Shown here one piece after another: positions 35,573 to 47,154 of a DNA stretch of 64,000 nt. A program made the translations under genes and the position numbers. The first letter of the stretch is position 1. Each line of letters begins with the position of its first letter. Where the stretch lies: assembly GCA_013368445.1 (NCBI GenBank), contig JAACJO010000003.1:744001-808000 (forward strand), read 5' to 3'. The notes beneath the pieces are model-generated. The model was not told where the DNA came from, did no database searches, and saw nothing but the letters and a program-made list of their open reading frames with translations. The DNA comes from Leucocoprinus leucothites (taxonomy: Eukaryota; Basidiomycota; Agaricomycetes; Agaricales; Agaricaceae).

Positions 35573-36154
35573 TTAAGTAGAAATGATCCTTCTCTGTTAG
35601 CACAGAGCCGTTACTTTGCCCAGTAACCCAACAATGTTTCAAACACTGTTGATTTGGGTTATCATGGTTATTGCACAAGCTGTCCCAAAACTATTGTGCA
35701 TAACAATGAAGAGAGGGTCGACACACATTGCCAACTAGTGGAATAGTTGAGGATCACTCTTATTGATCTGAGCGATTACCCACGCTCTTAAAACATTTGG
35801 AGGCTTGTGAGAGCTAAGGTCATTGTACCTGAATCTCAAATAAGATACCAGACCCAAGGGTAGATACTCAGAAGGGAGAAAATTGCCAGAAGATTAGGCA
35901 TATCTCTGAAGAATACCAGACCCAAGGGTAAATACTCGGAAGACAGGTTATCTGTTGAAAGTCTAAGAGACTATAAATACACAGTCCTAGTGACTATAAA
36001 GGTGAGTCCAAAGTGACTATAAACTAATTTTCCAATCACAGCAGAATCAAACTGCAAGTGTGATAATTGTCTTAAGGACAATCTACCATTTAAGACGATA
36101 CCAGGTATCTCTATAGGCACCCATAAACATAGTCCACAACGGACCCAGCAGAGT
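35573..36154 (+). other. Leader-like region before the third Gypsy gag, with a short repeat
   Basis: No gene. A 30-base unit ATACCAGACCCAAGGGTAGA... occurs at 35845-35874 and again at 35913-35942 with two differences. Further short phrases around GTGACTATAAA repeat at 35990-36025. This is probably the untranslated leader of the element that follows. No LTR of that element was recognised. Confidence 0.4.
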
Positions 36155-38258
36155 TTGCAAGACAGGTTGAAATCTTCACAAGAAGGGAATTTCCAGAAGA
36201 ATCCTATAGTACCTACTACAGTGAAACCTGAAGAACAAGATTCTACAGAAGTAAAGGATCAGGAAGATTCTATTATATCAAAGAACACAAAGGGAAAGTT
36301 GCCTACGTCCCAATCAAGAAGGAACAAGAAGGAATTCTTGAAGCCGAATACACAGCATTTGGTCACAAGCAACTTCACAGAACTGTCAAACAGCAAATTG
36401 AAAGAGGAGCTGGTCTTGAAGAACTTCGAGACATTACCCCAGAACAGTACACTGAAGAAGCCAGGAGACGACAAACTCCATTCCCAGAAACCCCTGCAGA
36501 ATCTAGCAGGACCATCAAACCAGAACCAGTCCTTGACATCACCCCAAGAACTGAAGACACTACACAAGACAATCATTTAGAGCCCAGAGTTAACAATCCA
36601 AGCTCAGAAGAATCTGAATCTGACAAAGAAGACAAAGAAGAAGACAAAGAAGGAACAGATAGTGGAGAAAGAAGCCAACAGGAATCTGAAGGAAATCAAA
36701 CAGAAGAGGAGGAAGAAGCACTCGCAAGGGCAATTGATAAGCTCAAACTTAAATCCCCAGAAAAGCCCAGACTCGATAGACCCCCTTCTTACACCTTGAG
36801 CCCAACCTTTGGACATAGCCCAAGGTTCCTCAGTCCCATTACGAACCCTATCCCCTTTAGCTTTACCGATTCCCCCACTGGTATTGCCAGTACCAGTACC
36901 CTACCAGCAACCAATCCCAACATTACTACAGCCAGTACCACCATCACCATACCCATTAACACCCAAACAAAAGGGAAAGCAAAGGCAGGTGTCACCAATA
37001 CAGGAGGTTCTTCAAATCGAAGAAGCCCCACACCACCACCACCAGGACCAGGAGGACCAGGAGGACCAGGACCACCAAATCCTAATCTGAACCTCCAAAA
37101 CATGGCACAACCTCAAGCAGGATTCCAGCTCAAATTCCCAAAGCCCAACAGGTTTGATGGCAACCCAAGCTATTACAGACTATGGATGGCCGAAGTTGAA
37201 CTCTACTTCGACTCATATGGTGTCACAGATGACCAATCAAGAATCAACTACACCCTTGGATTACTCAATGGAGCTGCCAAGTTATGGCAACAGGATTACA
37301 GACTTAGTCAAGCAACTGCAGCTACCCAAGCAGGATACACCCCACACACCTTTGATGAGTTCAAGAATGCGCTCGAACAGTCATTCACTCCAACACAACA
37401 GAGCTTTGAGGCTGAAAGAGAGCTCTGCTATTATAGACAATGAAACAAATACATCGAAGAATACATCACCAACTTTTCTGTCCTTGCCTCATGTGCAGGA
37501 CTTACTGACAGCACTTCTCTCTGATCCTACTTCACCAAAGGACTCGACAATGATGTCAGATTCGAAGCAATTTGAGCTGACCCCAAACCCTTGCAGAGTG
37601 GAAAACTGCCGCAAGACAAGCATACAAAGTTGTCCAAGAGCAAAGGAGATACCACATTGGAAATTCTAATCCAGGATCTTCAAACAGATCAAGAAAGACC
37701 AAAAAGAATAGTAGACAACACAGATCCCAACCATGATATAATGACATCTATAGTCAACCCCTACCTAGACTCAGATGATCCAAGTGGGATATGGATATCG
37801 ACAGAATATCAAGAGGCATATACTGATTATCAGTCAAAGATGATCAGGAAGCAGACGATGGAGGTATATACAAACTTGGCGCAGAGGATGATGATAATCC
37901 TGAAGAAGAGGAGAGTGAAGGAGGAGACATCAACCAAATGTACAATGAAGGACCAAGCAACACAGACAGAGATGTCTATGGTTCACTATACTCCCACATC
38001 ATCAATAATGTTCTCACTGACGAGCAGAGAATTGCACTCAAGAGAGGAGAATGCTTCTTCTGCCACAAGAAAGGACATTTTGCTAAATCTTGTCCAGCAA
38101 GGAAGGTTTGGTTTAAGTTGAGAGGAAAGACAAACATGGGATCGAAGCAGATGCAGAAGTCCCAGTCCAAACCAAAACAAGGGAATCATAGACCTTTCAA
38201 GCCTAAAAGGAAAGATCCAGATGCCATAGTTTACGAAATAGAACAAGCTAGCGATTAA
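36155..38258 (+). pseudogene. Gag of the third Gypsy element
   Basis: A Pro/Ser/Thr-rich N-terminal part (36155-37090, with a PGGPGGPGPP run) leads into the capsid: FQLKFPKPNRFDGNPSYYRL, AAKLWQQDYRL and TFDEFKNALEQSFTP (37120-37400). TGA replaces the expected Trp at 37441 (YRQ*NKYIEEYITNF), 37522 and 37573. A frameshift near 37590 moves to the frame reading KTAARQAYKVVQEQRRYHIG. An acidic linker follows, and then a CCHC knuckle CFFCHKKGHFAKSC at about 38050-38095, ending with a basic tail at 38258. Confidence 0.8.
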
Positions 38259-38293
38259 GACGATCTGTTTCAAGAATACTCAAATGAAAATTT

Positions 38294-41200
38294 TTGAGTA
38301 CTCATGAAGATCAGATAGACGTCATCGATCTTCAATCAAACAAAGGATTAACAGTACATGTACCCATCTTGCTCCATACAACTAGAGCAAAACACAATCT
38401 ACAAGCACTACTTGATTCAGGAGCTAGTGGAGAATTTATCAACCCACAACTAGTTGATAGCTACAATTTGCCAAAATTCAAAATGAAGAAGGCAATCAAA
38501 ATCTGTAACGCTGATGGAACACAAAACCTATCAGGAAGTTGTACTCACTATACAAAATTAAAAATAGAAGTGAACAACAAGATCATGACGATCTCTCCAA
38601 GAATAGTCAAACTTGGATCAAACCAACTATTCTTAGGAATCACATGGTTAAAGAGATTCAACCCTGACATTGATTGGCAGAAACTGTCATTATGTTGGCG
38701 AGATGAAAACTCTCACATGATCAAATTAACCAAAGCGAAAACTGATTCCATCAATCAGTTGTATTATAAAATCAATGTGAAATGCAACACATCACAACAA
38801 CTTCACAACTCGGCTACTAAACCTAAATGAGAATCAGACCCTGTGAAAGCCATACCAAAGAAATTTCATCAGTTTCTCAAAGTCTTCAACAAAGACAAAT
38901 CTGAGAAATTACCACCCAGACATCCTTGGGATCACAAAATCGAGACTATACCAGAATTTGAACCCAAATGCATGCCAGTTTATCACCTGACATCCCAGGA
39001 AAGAACTGAACTTGACAAGTTTATTTCCGAAAACCTACAAAAGGGATATATTCGGAAATCCAAATCACCAATGGCCTCTTTTTTCTTCTTTGTAGGAAAG
39101 AAAGGAGGAGACTTATGTCCATGTCAAGATTATTGATTCCTTAACAAGAATATGATAAAGAATGCTCACCCTATACTGAGCATATCACAAATCATGGATA
39201 AACTCAAAGGATCTAATTGGTTTACCAAGTTAGATGTCTGACTAGGATATAATAATGTCCGAATCCATGAAGGACATGAATGGAAAGCAGCATTCCGCAC
39301 TCCTAATGGATTATACAAACCCACAGTCATGTTCTTTGGAATGACGAATTCACCCGCTACCTTCCAATCCATGATGGATCATATCTTTAAAGACCTTACT
39401 GAGAAAGGTGGAGTTATTATCTACATGGATGACATCCTTATCCATGTGAAAACGAAAGAACAACTCGAAAGACTTACTAAACAAGTCCTGAAGATTCTAC
39501 AACAGAATGAGTTGTATTTAAAGACTGACAAACGCGAATTCAAGAAGCAACGTCTAGAGTATCTCGGAGTTATCATAACTCCTGACTTTATCGAGATGGA
39601 CCCAGTCAAACTTAAGGGAATACAAGATTGGCCTGTACCCAAGTCTGTCCAAAATATCCGACAATTCATTGGATTCTGTAACTTCTATCGCAAATTTATC
39701 CACAACTTCTCAGCTATTGCACAACCACTTAATGCATTACTTCATAAAACAACGAAATTCAAATGGAACCCAGAAGCACAGAAAAGCTTTGAGAAGCTCA
39801 AGGAACAATTCCTTAAACAACCCATACTTCAAATAGTTGACGAATCAAAGCCATTTGAAATTGAATGTAATGCTTCCGCATTTGCTACTGGTGCAGTACT
39901 ACTCCAAAGAGATTCAAATGGAGATAAGCACCCTGTGGCTTATTATTCACAAACCCTTAACCCTGCAGAATGAAACTATCATGTGTCCAACCAAGAATTC
40001 CTTGCTATTATTAGAGCACTAGAGGAATGGCAACACTACCTTGAAGGATCAGCACACCCTATCATCATATGGTCTGATCACGAGAATCTCACCAGATGGC
40101 GAGAACCACAACAATTAAATCGAAGACAAGCCAGATGGATGCTGTACATGACACATTTCCATTACTCCATAAAGCACTTGGCTGGCAACAAGAATACTCT
40201 TGCCGATGCATTGAGTAGAAGACCAGACCTAGTCCCAGATGGAAAAGATAACGAAGATCTAATTGCAATACCATCAGAAAAATTCATTAACTTCCTTTCT
40301 GAGGAAATTAAAGAAGAAATTAAAAATAAACAAGAGAAGATCGCCACATCTGAAAGATTTACAGAAGATGATGGCATTTATAAATATCAGGGAAGACATG
40401 TGATACCTGAAGATGCCGAACTAAAAAGAAGACTTCTACAATATGTACATGATCACGAGACATCAGGACACCCAGGAACAGCTGAAACATTCCGTAAACT
40501 ATCTAAATTAGTTTACTGGCCTGGAATGAACACATATGTTCAGAACTATGTGAAAGAATGCCCTATTTGTCAACAATACAAGATCAACCATCATCCAGTT
40601 AAACCACTGATGCAACTGATTAAAGGCCCTTCTTCTACAAGGCCCTTTTCCCAAATATCCATGGATCTTATCACAGATCTACCACCTGACGACAGATATG
40701 ATTGTATATTGTCCAGAGTGGACCATGGACTTATGAAAGGGATAATCCTAACTCCAACAAAGAAGACAGTAAATGCTGATGGCATTGCTGAAATTCTTAT
40801 TGACAAAGTATTCTCAAAATATGGAACACCCAACAAAATAATCTCAGATCGAGATCCATGATTTGCTGCTAAATCAATGCAAAAACTATATGAAAAACTC
40901 AATATTACACCAGTCCTGTCTACAGCATATCATCCACAGACAGATGGTACTACCAAAAGGTACAACCAAGAAATCAAGTTTTACTTAGCAGCTTACACAT
41001 CACAAAACCCAACCATATGGAAACGAGCACTTCCAATGATTGAATTTGTACACAATACGAAACCCCATTCTAGAAGAAAACACTCACCATACGAATTAAT
41101 CTTGGGATATAACCCACAAGCGTTTATCTCAGATATAGAGACAGACACACCTTCTATCAATGAGAAGTCTCTATTCTGGGAACAAGTTCAAGAAGCAGCC

Positions 41201-41704
41201 CTAGAGGCACATGAATGAACATGTCTCATGATGGCTCAAAGAAAGAACCAACCATGGACACCATTCAAAGTAGGAGACTGAGTTTGGTTAGATAACCGAA
41301 ATCTCCCTTTGCCCTATGCTTCTAAGAAGCTCAACCAAAGAAGAGAAGGTCCAGTTACTATTATTAGAAAAACCTCTCCAGTCAACTAAGAACTCAGACT
41401 ACCACCAAAGTGGAAGATTCACAACAAATTCCACGCTTCACTTCTCATGCCAGTAACTGAGAATGACATTTATGGGAAACACAACCCTAAACCACCACCT
41501 GTTCTTGTCTCAGGAGAAGAACAATACGAAGTTGAAGCAGTCCTAAATCATAGAACTTGCAGACTACGCTCAGGAACAAAAATAGAATACCTAATTCATT
41601 GGAAAGGATACAGACCTACTGAAGACTCATGGGAACCAGAGAAAAATCTTGAAAATTCAAAAGAAATCATTCAAGAGTATAAAACCCAGCACAATCTCTC
41701 CTAA
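38294..41704 (+). pseudogene. Pol of the third Gypsy element (open except for eight in-frame stops)
   Basis: The whole 1,137-codon polyprotein stays in one frame, with stops at 38828, 39134, 39239, 39971, 40859, 41216 and 41279 (TGA) and 41387 (TAA), and no frameshift. Parts: aspartic protease (ALLDSGASGEFINPQLVDSY); reverse transcriptase with MDDIL in the catalytic loop (IIYMDDILIHV near 39415-39445); RNase H (FEIECNASAFATGAVLL, where the usual first catalytic Asp is Asn); integrase H2C2 finger (HDHETSGHPGTAETF, CPICQQYK) and core (SMDLITDLPPD, ISDRDP*FAAK, TAYHPQTDGTTKRYNQE, with Glu of TER changed to Lys); chromodomain (IEYLIHWKGYRPTEDSWEPE near 41580-41640). Several TGA codons sit where relatives have Trp or Arg. 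Confidence 0.9.
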
Positions 41705-41719
41705 CATTTCCCAGCTTCA

Positions 41720-42860
41720 ATGACTACTTCAGAAGTCAGTGAACAACCAACAGTACCAGTCTTTAGAACTATTATTTGTGAATCGCTCTCACCTATTACC
41801 CCTCCTACTACACCAACCAACACCATTGATGATGCGAACAAGGTCAAGGAAAGTCCTAGTCTTGCCCCATCGCAAGAACAAGGCACCACTTCCCCTGCCA
41901 GAGATAGTGCAGGCAGAGACACTAGCGGTGAAAACTCTTCACCCTATAAAGAGAATGCCACCCTACGACACGCATTTCTTCGAGAACAGACAGCCATTGA
42001 CTTTCTGTCCACCTACAGCAGCAATCCTAGACTCACTTCATATGTCTACAACATCAGGAATCGCCTTGATGCTCTTGCTTCTGCAAGAAGTGAATACAAG
42101 TGTCTCCAGGAAGAAATGGACTACCATCTTAGTAACGTGGCATGCCATATCCCTAGGGGTCCCTATACTCAGAACATCATCCAACGAGTCAAACACACTG
42201 ACCCGGATGGAGATTACCTTGCTACACTCAAGCATCAACAAGCTACAGAGCAATGCGCACAGAATCCTGAGCATGCCTCAGCTGATGATGAGGGAAAAAC
42301 TTCCCCACCTAGTGTCAAACCTCAACAATGTGATGATGTGGCTACACACAATGCCATATTACTGAGTACACCCCCTCCAATGCCTACTAACGAGCCTCCT
42401 TGAAATACCAATCGAGGCACAACTCACCCTGGATGTACTAGTCAGACCTGTGACATATGTCACAGAATGGGTCATATCAAGATGCTTTGCCTGGGATATC
42501 ATTGCACCTGGTGTGACACTTTCACCCCTGGCCATTTCACCAAGTATTGTTCCCAAAATCCTTATAAAGGAATTGCTCAATGGGATCTACCCCCAGTTGC
42601 CCTGGCAGCACTTTCGATTACTGAAGGAGTCAATGCCACCAAGGCTCTTGCTCTGCAGTCCATCTCCAGATCTGCCAGAGTACAGCCCCGACAGTCTGGT
42701 GTACCAACCAGCAATCATGGTGCCCCCATCACCAATGCCATCAGACTTCAATCTGAATGACATAATCCAACATCCACAGCTGTTAACACCACCTTCCTCG
42801 GCCCAACCTACAACCCTACTTTTACGCTGCGACGAGGCCGTAAACCTGCACCATAAGGAA
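41720..42860 (+). pseudogene. Third ORF after pol with two zinc knuckles
   Basis: Starts 15 bases after the pol stop. Residues 1-228 run to a TGA at 42401: a Ser/Thr/Pro-rich N-terminal third, then a helical region (HAFLREQTAIDFLSTYSSNP, LDALASARSEYKCLQEEMDY), then a Pro-rich end. The same frame continues past the TGA into two CCHC boxes, CDICHRMGHIKMLC and CTWCDTFTPGHFTKYC (42450-42550), and on to about 42855. It is separate from the CCHC box in gag. This looks like an accessory nucleic-acid-binding protein of the retroelement. The stop may be a mutation of an Arg, Gln or Trp codon or a real end. Confidence 0.6.
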
Positions 42861-42869
42861 GACAGTATG

Positions 42870-45800
42870 GTCGTCTCCAGACCTCTCAGCTGATGAAATT
42901 GCAGTTATTGTGCCAGAGGTTGGTGCTCAGGAGGCTCTTCAGGAGAGGGATATCATACTGTGGGTACATGGTGGAGGGCTTCAGAGAATCAGCCAGCTCC
43001 ATTCATCATATGCTCCCCTTCACTATGTGCTTTTGTTTCCCAATGGAGACAATGGCTGGCATCCTAAAATTCCAATCCACATCACAGACAGATTAGCAAG
43101 GGCACAAGAGAGACAATGACAGCAAAGAATAGCAGCTGCAGGTCCAGAGAGTAATGATGGAGATGAAGGGAGAATGCAGGGAGTGAGATCCAAATTCGTG
43201 TCTAAGTGTTGCTACTATGCCTACCATCTTCACATGCATCTTGATCTACCACCCCCACCACTTTTTTATGGCTGAAAGCTCTTTCAGCAGTTTGTAGTTG
43301 ATTCATGGGCTATATGCGAGCAGAGCAAGCTCAGATTTATTGAACATAACCAAAAACAGCTGAGAGCTGAGGTCTATCAGGGTCTACAAGACATTGCTAT
43401 GGATGACAGGGAGAATGGAGCTGAACCCAGGGTTATTGGTCAGAAGAAAATCTTGCCATCTCCATATGTTGGGAGTTCACAATTCATGAATCAGCTATTT
43501 CAAGATTGCATGACTATTGTCAGGAAATATGGGAAGCCTGACATTTTTCTCACAATGACTACAAACCCACTCTGGCCAGAGATCACAGAAAACCTATTAC
43601 CTGGGCAAAAAGCTGTTGATCAGCCAGACATTGTGGCCTGTGTTTTTGAGCTGAAGAAAAATGAGCTCATCAAGATGATTGAAGATGGTTTTTTTGGACA
43701 ACTTGCAGCAAGAGTTCACACTATTGAATTCCAGAAATGAGGCCTTCCCCATGTCCATCTCTTGATCTGTCTCAGATGAGAAGATTGCATTAGAGATATC
43801 AACCACATTGAATCTATAATCTCTTCTCAGCTTCCTGATGCTGTCAGAGAGCCTGAACTCTTTGACAAAGTAACCAAATACATGCTTCATTGTCCATGTA
43901 GTCAAGCCTACCAAATAGCAAAGTGCATGGAAAATGGAAGATGTAGCAAGAGATTTCCAAAGGAGTTTAGGGTAGAACAGATTGGATTGAGGACAGATAT
44001 CCCCAATATGCCTGGCCTAACAATGGACACACTTACAGAAAAGGGGACAAGACCTGGCATAACCAATGGCTGGCCCCTTATTGTCCATGCCTTCTTCTCC
44101 ATTTTGATTGCCACATCAATGCTGAAATCAGTGCTGGCATAGGATCTGTCAAATATGTCACCAAGTACATTTACAGGGGGCCCTGATCACACTACATTGG
44201 AGGTTACAGGACAGAACTAAGCAGGAGATGAGATTAAGAAGTACTTGGATGCTCAATATGTCTCACCTCCTGAGGCTATTTGGCATATCATGGAATTAAA
44301 AATGCATTCTGAATTTCCACACATCTACTGCCTTCCTGTCCATCTCCTCAATCAGCAGTATATGACCTTTGCAGAGCATCAGGCTGTTGGTGAGATCCTG
44401 ACTAGACAGAATGTGGAGAAAACTAAGCTCACTGCTTGGTTTGACTATAACTGAGACCATCATGATGAGTGCTGTCAGCTTCTCTACCAGGAGTTTCCAG
44501 AGAAGTACACATGGGTAGATAAAACAAAGACTTAGAAGCCAAGAGAGAGGGATTTCTGTATTGGGAGAATGTACTTTGCTTTCACATCTCAAGGTGAGAG
44601 ATTCTACTCAGTTGCTCTTGATAGTTGTTCCAGGTGCTACTAGCTATGAGGACCTGTGGACTTGACCAAGAGAGGGACCACTCCAGACAGAACATCCAAC
44701 ATTCAAGGAAGCATGTCATGCACAGGGTTTATTGGATGATGATAGAGAGTAGATTCAGTGTTTAGAGGAGGCCATTGCTGTTCAGCCAGGAAGATTGTAC
44801 AGAAGGTTGTTTGCAGTAATCTTGGTTATAGGAAAGCCAACTGAGCTAGAGAGAATTTGGGTGGAATGTAGAGTAGGTTTATGCAATGATCTAGAGCACA
44901 AACTCTGCCAAAAACCTACATATCAGAATATTGAGCATATTCCTGAAGATGACATCTATGACTTTGGGCTCTACCTCATCAACAAGACTCTCATCCAGAA
45001 CCATGGAATGAGTCTCACAGATTTTCCACCAATACCTCTTCCAACCAAAGACTGGGGACACATGAGCAACAACTCTACATTGGATGCAGAAACAGTGGTC
45101 TATGATCCAATCATTATGCAGGACTTAGTTGATGCAAACAAAGGACAGTTCAATCCTGAGCAAGCTGCAGTATTCAATGCTGTAGTTAACTCTATTGACA
45201 ACAGCCTTGGTGAACTCATCTTCATCCACAGTGCAGGTGCTGTGGAAAGACCTTTGTCTGTAATACAATTGCAGCAGAGGTTAGGAGGAGAGGTGATGTT
45301 GCTTTGTGTGTAGCATCATCAGGGATTACTGCATTGCTATTGACTGGTGGAAGAACAGCACATTCCCAGTTTAAGATACCAATTCCAGCAGATGAAGGCT
45401 CAGTTGCAGGGGTACACAAGCCATGGACATATATGATGTTATCAAGAGAACAAAGGTCATCATCTGGGATGAAGTTCCTATGCAGCACAAATATGCAATA
45501 GAGTCAGTGGATAGGTGCTTAAAAGATTTGGTTCAGGTAAGAGCACTTTTTATAATAATTAATTTGATTTCTGATAGTTTAGTAGGGTGTGGAAGGTAGA
45601 GAGGCTGGAGAGAATAAACCCTTTGGTGGAATAACTGTGGTCTTTGGAGGAGATTTTCGTCAGACTCTGCCTGTAGTGCCAGGTGGTACTAGACAGGATA
45701 TAGTTCTGGCCTCCTTATGTAGGAGTGAGCTCTGGTAAAAGATCAAGTGACATTCTCTTTGACAAAACATGTGCTTGGTTAGATCTGCTGTAGATGATCA

Positions 45801-46235
45801 ACATCCTCAATGGTTACTGGATATTGGTAGAGGAGAGACTGTGGATAATAATGAGATAGTGGAAATCCCTAAGTCTATGATCCGCAACTCTGTTGATGAT
45901 CTCATTGCCAGAGTTTATCCTGGCATTGATGATGGTAAAGCCAAGGAGGGCCAGTGGTTCCTAAACTGCACTATTCTCTGTGCCTGAAATGATGAAATCA
46001 ACAACCTCAATCAAGCTATTCTAGAAAAATCCAAGTTCAATGCAGCAAATGAGACACATGTGCTTATGAGTGCTGACTCAGTCTTAGAAGAGAATGGAAT
46101 GCACCACATGTATCCTCAAGAGTTCCTTCAAAGCCTCACTGCTGCTGGACTTCCTCCTGCAAAGCTCCACCTCAAGGTTGACTGTCCAGTCATGCTTCTT
46201 AGGAACTTGGATCCAGCAAAGGTACTTTGCAATGC
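42870..46235 (+). pseudogene. Helitron Rep/helicase fragment
   Basis: Begins abruptly with EVGAQEALQERDIILWVHGG and LHYVLLFPNGDNGWHPK (Helitron_like_N). The Rep part follows: FLTMTTNPLWPEITENLLPG, HTIEFQK*GLPHVHLLICL (the HUH box region, Arg changed to TGA at 43738), and YVTKYIYRGP near 44155. The PIF1-like helicase starts near 45130 with NPEQAAVFNAVVNS, then LIFIHSAG. The Walker A GCGKT is split by a one-base loss near 45241. VIIWDEVPMQHKYAIESVD (45455) is followed by a donor-like GTAAGAG, then [20 protein letters not shown], and later PVMLLRNLDPAK. It stops at about 46235 at the junction with a minus-strand gag copy. Both ends are missing. Confidence 0.85.
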
Positions 46236-46548
46236 TCTGCAAATGCTCCAGCTATGCCTCCTCTAAGGCAAGCAAGTATCATAATGACCTTTTCATCTGC
46301 TGCTTCTATCTTGTTGAACTTGAGGGAGAAGGCCATTGTCCTCCACCAATCTGTAAATCATTTCCTGTTTCCATCAAAGTATCCTGGCTCTGGGACTTTT
46401 GATTTTGCATCAATTGCATTGCTGAGTTCTATTTAGTTGTTTTCTTCAGCCATTGCTTCTTGTTGTGGTAACTGTGCTCGACTGATGCTGAGTGACTGTA
46501 GTTGGGACTGGATTTGTTTGAGCTGTTCTTCTATAGGTGATATGACCA
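46236..46548 (-). pseudogene. Second gag copy, 5' part (interrupted by the young Gypsy element)
   Basis: Minus strand, homologous to 12530-12860: the start near 46453 (MAEENN, then a stop), PEPGYFDGNRK, WWRTMAFSLKFNKIEAADEK, IMILACLRGGIAGAFAE. Its upstream continuation is found at 54743-55005, on the far side of the 8.2-kb insertion, with the shared word GACCA at both edges. Confidence 0.75.
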
Positions 46549-47107
46549 TGTCACGAGCCGGGCCTCAAGTACAGCTGACGGTTTGAACTTGGTAATATTT
46601 TCATGAAATACTATCCGTTCTCGCATATCGGTTACTTCGGTTTTTATCGGTCTTTCACCTTCGGACTTATTCTGACATCTTCCATTTTATTAATTCATAC
46701 CGCCTTGTCGAAATTTTCTGACAACCGTTTAATAGTAAATTTTCTATCTTCTAGCCTTGTAAAATTTGCGGACTCCACTTTGATTATTTCTCCGTTTACT
46801 ACTTTGCTTGTTTTCCTTATCCGATCCTATATTCCGCATCGTATATAAGTAGCACGACTTTGTACTTGGATGGGGCAGTCTGATAATCAACTTAGCGATA
46901 CGCTACTTTCCTCTGCTCTCTGTTCGTCCTCAGCTCTCTTATATTGTCTGAAATCCGGGTCAAGCGTCAGTAGTCGGCACAACACATAAGTTGAGGCCAC
47001 GACCCGCTCCCGTGTCCGAGGACCGGCTCCTGCCTTACCTCTGTCACACCTCTGTCCAACCGGTCCTTGACGTCGGCTCCCTATCCGTAGCGTTTGCGCG
47101 CTTAACA
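46549..47107 (+). repeat. 5' LTR (559 bp)
   Basis: TGTCACGAGCC to GCGCTTAACA. It contains a TATA box (TATATAA at 46842-46848). About 35 bases downstream lies AGTCTGATAAT (46877-46887), the likely start of the R region. Confidence 0.97.
46842..46887 (+). promoter_or_regulatory. LTR promoter core and predicted 5' end of the transcript
   Basis: TATATAA at 46842-46848 is followed 29-35 bases later by AGTCTGATAAT at 46877-46887. The spacing suits a transcription start just before or at this 11-mer, and the 11-mer is the exact reverse complement of the primer-binding region at 47110-47120. The same arrangement is present in the other LTR copies. Confidence 0.6.
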
Positions 47108-47109
47108 GT

Positions 47110-47120
47110 ATTATCAGACT
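47110..47120 (+). promoter_or_regulatory. Primer-binding site, Tf1/sushi-type self-priming
   Basis: ATTATCAGACT starts two bases after the LTR end. It is a perfect 11-nt reverse complement of AGTCTGATAAT near the predicted RNA 5' end. In Tf1 of fission yeast the first 11 nt of the RNA fold back onto the primer-binding site. The sequence does not look like a standard tRNA-complementary TGG-type site. Confidence 0.7.
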
Positions 47121-47154
47121 CAGATTCTACTGTCGCACTCGCACTTCTGTTATC

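Noticed and set aside
36796..41704. TGA read as Trp (alternative genetic code) in the third Gypsy element
   Set aside because: The neighbouring intact genes use TGA or TAG as stops, a TAA also interrupts this pol, and other elements show TGA at Arg positions. C-to-T mutation explains it better.
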